The translations under genes and the position numbers were made by a program. Source: Mucilaginibacter oryzae (lineage in GTDB: Bacteria > Bacteroidota > Bacteroidia > Sphingobacteriales > Sphingobacteriaceae). Taken from it: a stretch of DNA of 64,000 bases. The stretch covers positions 26,918 to 90,917 of the forward strand of contig NZ_QGHA01000003.1 in NCBI RefSeq assembly GCF_003148845.1, written 5' to 3'. Of this stretch, positions 17,077 through 25,700 are shown one piece after another (within the stretch, counting starts at the first letter, position 1; every line of letters begins with the position of its first letter). The notes beneath the pieces are model-generated. The model ran no database searches. It worked only from the letters and a program-made list of their open reading frames with translations, and was not told the origin of the DNA.

Positions 17077-18324
17077 TTAATTTGTACGGATAGCTTCTAC
17101 CGGATCAAGCCTTGAGGCCGAATAAGCGGGGATAATACCCGCTATCACTCCTATTATAACCGAATAGCTTAACCCCCTTATCACGTTAGCGGCATCAAGT
17201 ATCACCTGTATATCAGCCGCAGCCTTAACAGCAAAAGTAGCCAGATACACAAAAAACAACCCGATGAAGCCGCCAAATAAGCAAAGCAAAACCGATTCAA
17301 TTAAAAACTGCAATAATATGAAATAGTTTTTAGCCCCTAATGATTTTTGGATACCAATAATGTTGGTACGTTCTTTTACCGATACAAACATGATATTCGC
17401 TATACCAAAGCCACCAACCAAAACCGAAAACAAGCCTATTATAAAACCGCCTTTATTCACGATGCCAAACAAATCATCGAGTTGCTTGGTGATCATGGTG
17501 GTGCGGTTGAGCGAGAAATTATCCTCAACGCCAGGCCTTAACCTGCGGATAGAGCGCATCAGGCCTTTTATTTCGCTTTCCACATCATCGGTAGGGATAC
17601 CTTTTTTGCCGCGAACAATGATAGCCGGCCCATATTTTGAACTTTGAATATCAATCAGGTTACGGGCAAAATTAAGTGGCAGCAATACTTCTTTATCGGT
17701 AGAGATGCCCAACATATCCTTACCCTGCTTTGAAAATACACCTACTATGGTTACATAACGCCCCATCACCTTGATCTGCTTACCAATTGCGTCGCCGTCA
17801 GGAAAAAGGTTTTGTGCTATATCATAACCTATATTGGCAATAGGCGCGCCGGTTTTTGATTCGATTTCGGTGAAGTAACGACCACTTTCAAAATCAAAAT
17901 TCCAGGTTTTATCATGATCATGCGATGCGGCGTCAACCTGGGCGCCCTCAACCGTGTTGCTTTTGTATTTGATGGTTCGGTTGTCGATATTGATCTCGTA
18001 CGATAAAGCCTCGGCAGTAGTTATGCGACGGGAAAGCTCGTTAAAATCACGCAAGTCTGATTCAGGTCGTTGCAGGTATTTCCACCAGGGGAAGTCGCTC
18101 CCTCCCACCCATGGCCATTTCTGTACGTAAATACTGTTATTGCCGAGCTTATCAACGCTGTGCTGCAGGTTATTACGTAGAGTATCAACCGCAGATTGTA
18201 CGGCAATGATGGTAAAAATCCCGATGGTTACCCCCAGCAATGATAAAAACGTGCGCGTTTTATTTTGCCTTAGCGCGTCGCCGGCGAATAAAAAGCTCTC
18301 TTTTAAAAGTTTTAAAAAAAGCAT
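17077..18324 (-). CDS. MacB/FtsX-like ABC transporter permease
   Basis: A 415-residue permease with one N-terminal transmembrane helix (about 20-42), a MacB-type periplasmic domain (about 45-280) and three C-terminal helices of the FtsX domain (about 295-405), ending in the typical SRLDPVEAIRTN. Such permeases act with a LolD/MacB-like ATPase to move lipoproteins, peptides or drugs by mechanotransmission. No ATPase adjoins it. The ATPase at 24322-25086 is the nearest candidate partner and is on the same strand (inference). A DUF3347 lipoprotein follows 7 bases downstream. Confidence 0.88.
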   Translation of the reverse strand: MLFLKLLKESFLFAGDALRQNKTRTFLSLLGVTIGIFTIIAVQSAVDTLRNNLQHSVDKLGNNSIYVQKWPWVGGSDFPWWKYLQRPESDLRDFNELSRRITTAEALSYEINIDNRTIKYKSNTVEGAQVDAASHDHDKTWNFDFESGRYFTEIESKTGAPIANIGYDIAQNLFPDGDAIGKQIKVMGRYVTIVGVFSKQGKDMLGISTDKEVLLPLNFARNLIDIQSSKYGPAIIVRGKKGIPTDDVESEIKGLMRSIRRLRPGVEDNFSLNRTTMITKQLDDLFGIVNKGGFIIGLFSVLVGGFGIANIMFVSVKERTNIIGIQKSLGAKNYFILLQFLIESVLLCLFGGFIGLFFVYLATFAVKAAADIQVILDAANVIRGLSYSVIIGVIAGIIPAYSASRLDPVEAIRTN

Positions 18325-18541
18325 CTAACTAATTTTGATATTTTGTGTTAATCAATTTTATTGCACGTTTTTACGTGGAGATATACTAATAACCAGATTT
18401 AACAAACAACAAACCCCGCAGGGGCATTATTTTTTTTAGACGATGGCGCGCTTATTAAGTTACAGCATTTATCAATTAATATAACAGGAGTGCAATAAAA
18501 TGCTTCTTAAAAAAATCCGTTAAATTAACAAAAAAAAATCG

Positions 18542-18549
18542 TACATTTG
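18542..18549 (+). promoter_or_regulatory. Probable -7 box of queA
   Basis: TACATTTG matches TAnnTTTG, 27 bases upstream of the queA ATG. No strong -33 element is seen. The rest of the 18325-18541 gap holds nothing I recognise. Confidence 0.45.
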
Positions 18550-18576
18550 CGCCCTTGAAAATTCATAAACATAAAC

Positions 18577-19626
18577 ATGAAATTATCTCAATTTAAATTT
18601 AACTTACCTGACTCCCTTATCGCTCATACACCTTCGGCTACACGCGATGAATCACGTTTAATGGTTTTACACAAAGATTCAGGCAAAATTGAGCATAAAA
18701 TATTTAAAGATGTACTTGATTACTTTCATGATAAGGATGTAATGATCCTTAACAACACCAAGGTTTTCCCGGCCCGTTTATACGGCAATAAAGAAAAAAC
18801 TGGTGCTACCATTGAGGTATTCCTGCTTCGCGAACTGAATAAAGAGCTGCGCCTTTGGGACGTATTGGTTGATCCGGCCCGTAAGATCCGCGTAGGCAAT
18901 AAATTATATTTCGGCGACGACGATTTGCTGATTGCCGAGGTTGTTGACAACACCACTTCACGTGGCCGTACCATCCGTTTCTTATTTGACGGAACCGACG
19001 AAGAGTTTCGCCGCAATGTTGAAATTTTGGGAGAAACACCGCTTCCTAAATACATTAAGCGTAAAGCCACTGCCGAAGACAAAGAGCGTTACCAAACCAT
19101 TTTTGCCAAACACGAAGGCGCTGTTGCCGCTCCTACCGCCGGCCTGCACTTTAGCCGCGAACTGATGAAACGCCTTGAATTGAAAGGCGTTGAATTTGCC
19201 GAGGTTACTCTGCACGTGGGCCTGGGAACTTTCCGCCCGGTTGAGGTTGAGGATTTAACCAAACACAAAATGGATTCGGAGCAGTTCATTATCGAACAAA
19301 AACAAGCCGATATCGTAAACCGCGGCATTGAGCGCAAAGCAAGGATTTGCGCGGTTGGTACAACTTCTATGCGTACCATCGAATCGGCAGTATCGGCCAA
19401 CAAAACCCTGAAAGCCGCTAACGACTGGACCAGCAAATTCATTTTCCCGCCGTATGATTTCAGCATTGCCAACTCAATGATCACCAACTTCCACACACCC
19501 GAATCAACCCTGTTGATGATGATTGCGGCCTTTGGTGGTTACGAAAACGTAATGAATGCTTATGAAGTAGCTGTGAAAGAAAAATACCGTTTCTACAGCT
19601 ACGGCGATGCCATGCTTATCATCTAA
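18577..19626 (+). CDS. queA: S-adenosylmethionine:tRNA ribosyltransferase-isomerase
   Basis: A 349-residue QueA, which transfers and isomerises the ribosyl moiety of SAM onto preQ1-tRNA to make epoxyqueuosine at wobble position 34. Family signatures are [18 protein letters not shown] at the N-terminus, [51 protein letters not shown] and the C-terminal [20 protein letters not shown]. Length is normal. It is transcribed alone, with its own terminator directly downstream. Confidence 0.97.
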   Translation: MKLSQFKFNLPDSLIAHTPSATRDESRLMVLHKDSGKIEHKIFKDVLDYFHDKDVMILNNTKVFPARLYGNKEKTGATIEVFLLRELNKELRLWDVLVDPARKIRVGNKLYFGDDDLLIAEVVDNTTSRGRTIRFLFDGTDEEFRRNVEILGETPLPKYIKRKATAEDKERYQTIFAKHEGAVAAPTAGLHFSRELMKRLELKGVEFAEVTLHVGLGTFRPVEVEDLTKHKMDSEQFIIEQKQADIVNRGIERKARICAVGTTSMRTIESAVSANKTLKAANDWTSKFIFPPYDFSIANSMITNFHTPESTLLMMIAAFGGYENVMNAYEVAVKEKYRFYSYGDAMLII

Positions 19627-19652
19627 AAGTTTTTTAATAGCATATATAAATT

Positions 19653-19688
19653 TGAGATGCGGGATTTTTCCGGCATCTCATTTTTTTT
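19653..19688 (+). terminator. Intrinsic terminator of queA
   Basis: Stem TGAGATGC / GCATCTCA, extended by GG-CC pairs, and followed by eight T. Confidence 0.9.
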
Positions 19689-19739
19689 GCGGCAGTTTTT
19701 AGGTTAACCCATTAGCTCCCGATCAAAACGAGCCGTGGC

Positions 19740-19835
19740 CCAACAGAAGCAGGCCGAATGTATGCCCTCGCGGGCAGAAGCTTTTTTCTGTCTTGACTTT
19801 TTGGTTACTTTTGTGTCAAGACAAAAGTAACAGCC
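19740..19835. repeat. Intergenic repeat with GTTACTTTTG inverted pair
   Basis: Contains GTTACTTTTG (19804-19813) and its exact reverse complement CAAAAGTAAC (19822-19831), inside a segment TCTTGACTTTTTGGTTAC. I recognise this kind of sequence as a common intergenic repeat in Sphingobacteriaceae (from memory, not searched). A minus-strand open frame runs through it but looks fortuitous. Confidence 0.5.
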
Positions 19836-19949
19836 CCCGTGGCAAATGAGCGGCCAATGATTGTATAATTGCACAAAGCCGTAAGTAACCCGCAAAGCCT
19901 TACGTAAGTCCTCCCATACACACAAGAATTCTATTTTCATCAACTTTAC

Positions 19950-20666
19950 ATGCCCTCTAACCTCCAATCTCCAATCACTAATCTCCCGCATTACGTTATT
20001 ATAGTAGCCGGAGGCTCTGGCAGCCGCATGAAATCGGCAGTACCTAAACAGTTTTTATTACTAAGCGGCAAGCCGGTTCTAATGCACACAATGGAAGCAT
20101 TTAACGGCACAAAATCAAAGCCGGAAATCATACTTGTTTTACCATCAGATTACCATCAATACTGGCAGCAACTGGTTAAAGAGCATTCGTTCGCCATCAC
20201 CCATCAACTGGTAACCGGGGGCGAAACCCGCTTTCATTCGGTGAAGAGCGGATTGGCATTAATTGAAGCCGAAGAAGCATTGGTTGCCGTACACGACGCT
20301 GTACGCCCGCTTACAAGCCAATCAACTATTGACGAAGCATATCATTGCGCTAACCAACACGGAACAGCGGTTGTGGCCGTTAAAAGCCGCGATTCTATCA
20401 GGCAGGTAAAAAACGGCAAATCGATAAGTTTGATGAGGGATGAGATTTACCTGGTACAAACCCCGCAAACATTTAAAGCATCGTTATTAAGGAAGGCTTA
20501 TCAACAACCGTTCGATCCAAAGTTTACTGATGATGCCAGTGTTGTTGAACAATACGGAACTGAAATAAAATTAACCGAAGGCGATCACAGTAATATCAAG
20601 ATCACCTTTCCTGAAGATATAGCCATTGCCGAACTGCTTTTAAGCAAAAAGCCACAGCTTTTTTAA
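19950..20666 (+). CDS. ispD: 2-C-methyl-D-erythritol 4-phosphate cytidylyltransferase
   Basis: A 238-residue IspD of the MEP isoprenoid pathway, which forms CDP-methylerythritol from MEP and CTP. The CTP-binding loop is YVIIVAGGSGSRMKSAVPKQF (about 15-35). Further motifs are GGETRFHSVKSGL, VAVHDAVRPLTS and LTEGDHSNIKITFPEDI. The conserved fold starts at about residue 14. The first 13 residues (MPSNLQSPITNLP) are encoded by iterated CTCCAATC/ACTAATCTCC words, typical of intergenic repeat DNA, but no other start codon is available closer to the domain. Confidence 0.95.
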   Translation: MPSNLQSPITNLPHYVIIVAGGSGSRMKSAVPKQFLLLSGKPVLMHTMEAFNGTKSKPEIILVLPSDYHQYWQQLVKEHSFAITHQLVTGGETRFHSVKSGLALIEAEEALVAVHDAVRPLTSQSTIDEAYHCANQHGTAVVAVKSRDSIRQVKNGKSISLMRDEIYLVQTPQTFKASLLRKAYQQPFDPKFTDDASVVEQYGTEIKLTEGDHSNIKITFPEDIAIAELLLSKKPQLF

Positions 20667-20681
20667 ACCTGCGGCTTTTTA
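20646..20681 (+). terminator. Intrinsic terminator of ispD
   Basis: AAAAAGCC...GGCTTTTT stem overlapping the last codons of ispD and extending past its stop, with an A-run 5' and a T-run 3'. Confidence 0.7.
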
Positions 20682-20702
20682 ATGCATTAACCCGGCGAGG
20701 TG

Positions 20703-20849
20703 CTATGCCCTCCTGATTACGCCTAACAATAAGGCTATAATAGCGATTACAAGCAATACGTGAATTAAACCAGGCGCCGAATAAGCAAAAAATCCGATAG
20801 CCCATCCTATCACCAGGATAACAGCTATAACGTAAAGTAGACCTCTCAT
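20703..20849 (-). CDS. lmo0937-family small membrane protein
   Basis: A 48-residue protein, MRGLLYVIAVILVIGWAIG... ending LLLGVIRRA. It has two hydrophobic helices (about 3-22 and 28-44) separated by a short polar turn (YSAPG), as in the lmo0937 / DUF5670 family of tiny stress-associated membrane proteins. The reading frame is complete from an ATG at 20849 to a TAG at 20703-20705. It is too short to be found by most gene callers and lies in a different frame from a longer meaningless open frame. It is convergent with ispD. Function is unknown; in many bacteria relatives lie near stress genes. Confidence 0.85.
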   Translation of the reverse strand: MRGLLYVIAVILVIGWAIGFFAYSAPGLIHVLLVIAIIALLLGVIRRA

Positions 20850-20925
20850 AGTATTTGAAATGTTTTTTAAGTAAATGTGCTGTCACCTATACCAAAACCA
20901 TTCCAAAAAGCGCTAACCAACAAAA

Positions 20926-20947
20926 AAACCCTTATTGCTAAGGGTTT
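20926..20947 (-). terminator. Intrinsic terminator of the DUF2795 gene
   Basis: Read on the minus strand, AAACCCTTA / TAAGGGTTT with a 4-base loop followed by a T-run, 10 bases after the stop codon of the DUF2795 gene. Confidence 0.8.
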
Positions 20948-20956
20948 CTTTATTTT

Positions 20957-21178
20957 TTAGTACTCGTCTTCATTAAAAAAGAAGTCATCTTTTGTAGGGT
21001 AATCCGGCCAGATCTCTTCAATATTTTCGTACGGTTCGCCATCATCTTCAAGTGCCTGAAGGTTTTCTATAACCTCTACAGGAGCGCCTGAACGGATAGC
21101 GTAATCAATTAATTCATCTTTTGTTGCGGGCCATGGTGCATCCTCAAGGTGCGATGCCAGTTCAAGTGTCCAATACAT
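20957..21178 (-). CDS. DUF2795 family protein
   Basis: A 73-residue acidic protein starting MYWTLELASHLEDAPWPATKDELIDYA and rich in Asp/Glu towards the end (IEEIWPDYPTKDDFFFNEDEY). This sequence type is conserved almost unchanged across Bacteroidota as DUF2795. The family's molecular role is unknown. It is a single-gene unit with its own terminator, 73 bases downstream of the cobalamin adenosyltransferase gene on the same strand. Confidence 0.85.
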   Translation of the reverse strand: MYWTLELASHLEDAPWPATKDELIDYAIRSGAPVEVIENLQALEDDGEPYENIEEIWPDYPTKDDFFFNEDEY

Positions 21179-21251
21179 CGTTTTTATTTATATTTATAAT
21201 TATCGGTAAATTTTACGTTTTCGCAAAAGTATAACATTTTCAATTTGAAAA

Positions 21252-21821
21252 TCAATATTTTTTTTCATTTTTTCCAACACGCGGTACCCACTGATTTTCA
21301 GCTATTTTATTATCATTTGCAATTTTACGCGCCAGGGTGAACAGGTAATCGCTCAGCCTGTTCAGATAAATATTCACTTTTTCGTCAACTGTACTCTGTT
21401 CGGCAAGCTGCACGGTAACCCTTTCGGCCCTGCGGCAAACACACCGGGCAATATGGCAAAATGAAACGGCATTATTGCCGCCGGGCAAAATAAAATGCCG
21501 CAACTCGGGCAGGCTTTCATTCATGGTGTCCATTTCAATTTCCAGCAGCTCTATATCACCGGGTTCCAGATCCGGGGTAACCATTTTTGATTTTTCCGGG
21601 TCGGTGGCCAGCGAGGCGCCGATAGTAAACAGCCTGTCCTGTATCTGCTTCAATACCTCCTGATCATGCGCGTCGATATCCTGATCGCGGATGAGCCCGA
21701 TGTACGAGTTCAGCTCATCCACCGTACCATAACTCTCAATCCGGATGTGATGCTTGGGTACGCGGGTACCTCCTATCAGTGAGGTTAACCCGTTGTCGCC
21801 CGTTTTAGTATATATTTTCAT
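21252..21821 (-). CDS. Cob(I)alamin adenosyltransferase, PduO type
   Basis: A 189-residue ATP:cob(I)alamin adenosyltransferase, which makes adenosylcobalamin for enzymes such as methylmalonyl-CoA mutase. The N-terminal ATP-binding motif is MKIYTKTGDNGLTSLIGGTRVPK, followed by ESYGTVDELNSYIGL. The helical signatures RRAERVTVQL and VNIYLNRLSDYLFTLAR complete the active site. Length is normal. No cobalamin synthesis genes adjoin it, so it probably serves salvage of imported corrinoids. Confidence 0.93.
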   Translation of the reverse strand: MKIYTKTGDNGLTSLIGGTRVPKHHIRIESYGTVDELNSYIGLIRDQDIDAHDQEVLKQIQDRLFTIGASLATDPEKSKMVTPDLEPGDIELLEIEMDTMNESLPELRHFILPGGNNAVSFCHIARCVCRRAERVTVQLAEQSTVDEKVNIYLNRLSDYLFTLARKIANDNKIAENQWVPRVGKNEKKY

Positions 21822-22114
21822 GCTTAATTTTAAATAAATCTATTTTCAAGACGAAAGTTTTACTTCAACGTAAAAAGTCCGGAATTTTAAAAACCTTCCG
21901 CTAAGTCGGGAGTTATCAACCTAACATAAATTCATTGTCAGCTAATTAAAACAACCTGATCAAATCTTTTTTCACCATTTACTGTTATTCAAATCTATCA
22001 TCTTAATTATTGCATTTCCAGGCAATTTGATATAATTTTTGCTAACGAAGTGTAATTTTTAAAATGTTAGCTTAAACTTGCATTGTAATATCTCAAATAC
22101 ATCCCTGGTAAGCT

Positions 22115-23140
22115 ATGAAATCGATCATATTATCATCCAAACTGCTTTGTTTATCATTAATTATCCTGCTATCTACAGCCTTCAGTTGCGGGGGCAGCAA
22201 TAGTAACAGCAGCGGCAATGAGAGCAGTGAGGCATCGGCCGATAAGCCTGTAGCTCCTAAAGTTAGCATAGCTACCCTCGTAAGCGAACAACAGTTTAAT
22301 GATCTTTTTCCGCAACGCGATAAGTTTTATACCTACGCGGCCTTTATTAAGGCGGCCGATGAGTTGGGCATGATTAAAGTTAAGGTAACCCGCCGGGCCA
22401 CCTCGGTGTACCAACTGATACGCACCGATAAAAAAACGGGCAAAAGCAAAGTTGTGCGCCAGGATGCCGACTGGAACGAAGACTGGGCCAAGGCCAAACC
22501 GGATAGCAACTACACCATCAACTACGGAAATTTTTGTACCGAATTTAACGCGGATATCAACAAAAAAGAACTTGCGGCATTTTTTGCGCACATAGCGCAC
22601 GAAACCCGCCATGGTGTTAATGCAACCTATACCGATGGGTTGATGCTGATCCACGAGAGCAATACCACCCTCCCCTATATTGCCGAAAATGACGAATACC
22701 CGCCCGTTGCCGGCAAAAAGTATTATGGCCGCGGACCAATGCAATTGAGTTATAACGGTAATTACGGCTACGCTTCTGATTGTATTTTGGGTGATGACAG
22801 GATCCTGCTGCAAAACCCCGAAATGGTTGAAACCGATCCGGTGATGGCTTTTAAAACCGCCATTTACTTCTGGATGACGCCGCAAACCCACAAGCCATCG
22901 GCACATGATGTAATGACCGGCAAATGGCAACCCAATGCCGAAGATAAAGCCGAAGGCCGTAAACCAGGTTTCGGCATGACCATCAATATCGTAAACGGCG
23001 AAGTGGAATGCAACAAAGGCGAAAACATGTATAACATGAACGACAGGATTGGCTTTTACCAGTTTTTTTTAAAGAAACTGGGTATTACCGATGCTAATTG
23101 CGCTTGTTCATGCGCTACCATGAAACCGTATCATTATTGA
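22115..23140 (+). CDS. GH19 chitinase-like lipoprotein
   Basis: A 341-residue lipoprotein: signal peptide with lipobox AFSC (Cys25), then a Ser/Asn/Glu-rich tether to about residue 48. The catalytic domain (about 55-330) is glycoside hydrolase family 19. It has HIAHETRHG with proton-donor Glu163, a second acid probably Glu181, YYGRGPMQLSYNGNYG, NPEMVETDPVMAFKTAIYFWMTP, SAHDVMTG and INIVNGEVEC. GH19 enzymes are chitinases or lysozyme-like murein hydrolases. The plant-class-I-like YYGRGPxQLSYNxNYG signature favours chitin. It is anchored in a membrane, probably the outer one. The 293-base divergent gap upstream (21822-22114) is AT-rich and contains no clear gene. Confidence 0.88.
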   Translation: MKSIILSSKLLCLSLIILLSTAFSCGGSNSNSSGNESSEASADKPVAPKVSIATLVSEQQFNDLFPQRDKFYTYAAFIKAADELGMIKVKVTRRATSVYQLIRTDKKTGKSKVVRQDADWNEDWAKAKPDSNYTINYGNFCTEFNADINKKELAAFFAHIAHETRHGVNATYTDGLMLIHESNTTLPYIAENDEYPPVAGKKYYGRGPMQLSYNGNYGYASDCILGDDRILLQNPEMVETDPVMAFKTAIYFWMTPQTHKPSAHDVMTGKWQPNAEDKAEGRKPGFGMTINIVNGEVECNKGENMYNMNDRIGFYQFFLKKLGITDANCACSCATMKPYHY

Positions 23141-23207
23141 TAGCTTTTTGAATTTTGTTGCAAAAAAGTTATTATTGTGTTAATATTTAACACTAAACTT
23201 TAACAAA

Positions 23208-23819
23208 GTGTCATCATTGCTTGATACCGCGCAAATCCAGTCAACCGTAACCGATATAGCCGACATACTTGCATCCCTTAAACAGGAATTCAGGATTGAG
23301 CAAACCGGGCATATCGATTTTAACCTGGGACAATTCAGCGTATTTAAAAACTATACAGATGTTAACCTGCTCAGTTCGCATGCGGTAAAAAACAAAAATA
23401 ACGATAGCTATATCCTTTTCACCGAAGCGCGGCCAAAGCTTAACGACCATGGTAAAGCCATGCCTATTGAGCAACACGTTTGGGCGCTTGCCTATTTAAA
23501 GCACGATTTTGGCCGCGTACTCATCAGGCGCGAAACCCTGGTTGATAAAATCAAGGAACTGATCCACCCGGTAGAACTTGATTTTGCCGAAGACAAGGCT
23601 TTTAGCGATACTTTTTACATGCTGGTAAGCGATCGTCAAAAAGCCGTGAGCGGCGCCAACCGCAACTTCCGGAATGTGGTAATGGATGTACGTTTGGATG
23701 ATTTTGTAATTGAGATTGTTGAACACACGCTTATTATTGGTAACACCAAAACTCGCTGTGCCGAAAAAGCGCTGCATCTGGCGGAGTTTGTTTCGAGGCT
23801 GTGTACTACGTGTGATTAA
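23208..23819 (+). CDS. Conserved hypothetical protein, cytoplasmic
   Basis: A 203-residue protein with a GTG start, no signal peptide and no membrane helix. I do not recognise the domain. Sequence features are an alpha/beta pattern with FRIEQTGHIDFNLGQFSVFKNY, YILFTEARPKLNDHGKAMP, HVWALAYLKHDFGRVLIRRET and a C-terminal TKTRCAEKALHLAEFVSRLCTTCD with two cysteines. No other in-frame start is better placed. It lies 68 bases after the chitinase gene and 36 bases before another unknown gene, so it may be co-transcribed with either. Confidence 0.6.
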   Translation: MSSLLDTAQIQSTVTDIADILASLKQEFRIEQTGHIDFNLGQFSVFKNYTDVNLLSSHAVKNKNNDSYILFTEARPKLNDHGKAMPIEQHVWALAYLKHDFGRVLIRRETLVDKIKELIHPVELDFAEDKAFSDTFYMLVSDRQKAVSGANRNFRNVVMDVRLDDFVIEIVEHTLIIGNTKTRCAEKALHLAEFVSRLCTTCD

Positions 23820-23854
23820 TATTTATTATCCAAACAATAGCTAAACCTTACATC

Positions 23855-24262
23855 ATGAATTTACTCTCGTTATTGCTGGCTATAACAATCAACGGCAATT
23901 CGTTTCTCAAAACCGATACAACCGACTACTGGCATGTGGCTTACAACTCAAAAATAATAGCCCGTTATACCGCTTTTGATAAAGCACCAATAAGAATTAA
24001 AAAATCGGCTGTTAAAGATGGAGATATACTACTGGTAACTTACGGCGATGACACTCCCGGCGATGCTCAGCACACTGGTCTGTATATTTTAGGTGCTAAC
24101 AAAAAGCGCATTATGATTACCACGGCCAAAGAAGGCGAGCCGCTAAAATTTTACCTGAACTATGCTTTAGCTACTCAAAAACAATATCATTTAAAAGATC
24201 TTGATTTTTTTTACTTTGATGACAAGCGGGACCATTTCATATTTAAGCTAATAATTCAGTAG
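23855..24262 (+). CDS. Hypothetical protein, possibly exported
   Basis: A 135-residue protein. The first 15 residues (MNLLSLLLAITINGN) are hydrophobic and may be a short signal peptide. The remainder is beta-rich (KIIARYTAFDKAPIRIKKSAVKDGDILLVTYGDDTPGDAQ, shortened). No family is recognised. It lies just after the 203-residue unknown gene and converges on the ABC ATPase. Confidence 0.5.
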   Translation: MNLLSLLLAITINGNSFLKTDTTDYWHVAYNSKIIARYTAFDKAPIRIKKSAVKDGDILLVTYGDDTPGDAQHTGLYILGANKKRIMITTAKEGEPLKFYLNYALATQKQYHLKDLDFFYFDDKRDHFIFKLIIQ

Positions 24263-24321
24263 CGCTTTCACAATAAGATTGTGCGTTTAGCAAGCAGCGC
24301 TCATGAATATGATCTAACCAA

Positions 24322-25086
24322 CTATTTTTGCTCCAACGTATCCGGCGTTTCTTCTATCGCCCTCCTGTCTACCGTTTGGATATTGGTATTCATATAGTCC
24401 TTCTCAATCAAACCATCGCGCATGCGCACAATGCGGTGGGCATGCAGGGCAATGTCTTCCTCGTGGGTTACTAAAATAATGGTGTTGCCTTTGGCATGGA
24501 TATCCTCAATCAAGCCCATAATCTCGATTGATGTTTTGGTATCGAGGTTACCGGTTGGCTCATCGGCCAGGATAATGGATGGATTATTGATCAGCGCCCT
24601 CGCCACAGCCACACGTTGCCGCTGCCCGCCCGAAAGCTCGTTAGGTTTATGATCCATGCGGTGACCCAAGCCTACGTTTTTTAAAGCGCCCGCGGCCCTT
24701 TCAGTACGTTTCTCTTTACTGACACCGGCATAAACCAGCGGCAGGGCCACATTATCCAAGGCGGTATTACGCGGTAACAGGTTAAATGTCTGGAATACGA
24801 AACCAATTTCAGAATTACGTACCTCGGCAAGCTGGCTGTCGGTCATGCGGCTCACGTCTATCCCGTTAAGCACGTACTGGCCTTTGGTTGGGGTATCCAA
24901 ACAGCCTAAAATATTCATGAGAGTTGATTTTCCCGAACCGGAAGGGCCCATGAGCGCAACAAACTCGCCTTTATTAATAGATAGCGAAACAGATTTAAGC
25001 GCGTGGATCACCTCGGCACCTATCACATATTTACGCCCGATATCTTTAATAGTTATTAACGGTTTGGCAGTATTTGTTGGCTCCAT
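24322..25086 (-). CDS. ABC transporter ATP-binding protein, LolD/MacB type
   Basis: A 254-residue ATPase with Walker [14 protein letters not shown]-loop [18 protein letters not shown], signature [15 protein letters not shown], Walker [13 protein letters not shown] and H-loop [14 protein letters not shown]. The sequence groups with LolD/MacB/FtsE-type ATPases that drive FtsX-like permeases. The permease at 17077-18324 could be its partner although 6 kb away (inference). The gene stands alone. Downstream, converging genes are separated by a short gap with a small CACAAT/ATTGTG hairpin. Confidence 0.9.
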   Translation of the reverse strand: MEPTNTAKPLITIKDIGRKYVIGAEVIHALKSVSLSINKGEFVALMGPSGSGKSTLMNILGCLDTPTKGQYVLNGIDVSRMTDSQLAEVRNSEIGFVFQTFNLLPRNTALDNVALPLVYAGVSKEKRTERAAGALKNVGLGHRMDHKPNELSGGQRQRVAVARALINNPSIILADEPTGNLDTKTSIEIMGLIEDIHAKGNTIILVTHEEDIALHAHRIVRMRDGLIEKDYMNTNIQTVDRRAIEETPDTLEQK

Positions 25087-25139
25087 GAATTATTTTTCGG
25101 TTTGACTGCGCAAGGGTCCGGAATGTTACAGAACGAAAA

Positions 25140-25275
25140 GTTTTTTGTTGTCCGGAAGTCAGATGTCCGCAAGTCCGAAAGATGCAATGTCCACACTATT
25201 TACAACTCTCGCACTTTCCCTACTTACCGACTCACGGATACCGACTTTCGGACTTTCCCTACTTTCGGACTAAAA
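25140..25275. repeat. Mirrored AGTCCG-word repeat, copy 2
   Basis: The left arm (about 25147-25175) carries CCGGAAGTCAGATGTCCGCA and AGTCCGAAAG words. The right arm (about 25205-25270) carries GGACTTTCCCTACTTTCGGA words. The copy is more diverged than the one at 1-232. It fills the gap between the ABC ATPase start and the gatC stop, and the arm abuts the gatC TAG. Confidence 0.7.
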
Positions 25276-25566
25276 CTACTTCTCAATAACCTTGGCTACC
25301 AAAAAGTAATCTTCATCGTGCTTAGGGGCGTTTTGCAAAGCCTCTTCGTGCGTTATTTCGTGCTTAACCACATCTTCGCGCAGTACATTTGCCGTATCGG
25401 TCATGTATATCAACGGCTCAACACCCGTAGTATCCACCTCGTTGAGCTTGGCCATGAAATCAAGTATTTTGCTCATATCCTGCATGGTTTCTTCTTTTTC
25501 GGCTTCGGTAAGTTCTAAACGGGCCAGCTGGGCTACTTTTTCTACGGTTTCTTTATCAATGGTCAT
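25276..25566 (-). CDS. gatC: Asp/Glu-tRNA amidotransferase subunit C
   Basis: A 96-residue GatC, the small bridging subunit of the GatCAB complex that converts Glu-tRNA(Gln) or Asp-tRNA(Asn) to the amidated form. The family pattern is MTIDKETVEKVAQLARLELTE at the start, MSKILDFMAKLNEVDTTGVEPL in the middle and LREDVV...ALQNAPKHDEDYFLVAKVIEK at the end. Full length. gatA and gatB are not in the window. Confidence 0.93.
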   Translation of the reverse strand: MTIDKETVEKVAQLARLELTEAEKEETMQDMSKILDFMAKLNEVDTTGVEPLIYMTDTANVLREDVVKHEITHEEALQNAPKHDEDYFLVAKVIEK

Positions 25567-25700
25567 GCGGTATGTTTATTTTATTTAAAACCTGATTGTG
25601 TAATACGCAGCTGTTAAAAATAAAAAACTGAATTTCAATCAGGGTTACTTACAAATATATTACAAATTAGTATGGTGTGGCAGTATTACCGGATAATTGA

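Noticed and set aside
18412..18436. CCCC-GCA-GGGG with eight T as a terminator
   Set aside because: Only 4 base pairs, and it lies between divergent genes with no transcript ending there on the plus strand.
19704..19991. Minus-strand 95-codon frame between queA and ispD
   Set aside because: It runs through an intergenic repeat (GTTACTTTTG inverted pair) and the ispD start; there is no domain, signal peptide or start-site support.
20602..20886. Minus-strand 94-codon frame over the ispD end
   Set aside because: A different frame of the same strand encodes the convincing lmo0937-family protein; this longer frame overlaps ispD and is Arg/Lys-rich without pattern.
22169..22930. 253-codon minus-strand frame opposite the chitinase gene
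   Set aside because: It is antisense to a clear GH19 enzyme, and the composition is a codon shadow of that gene.
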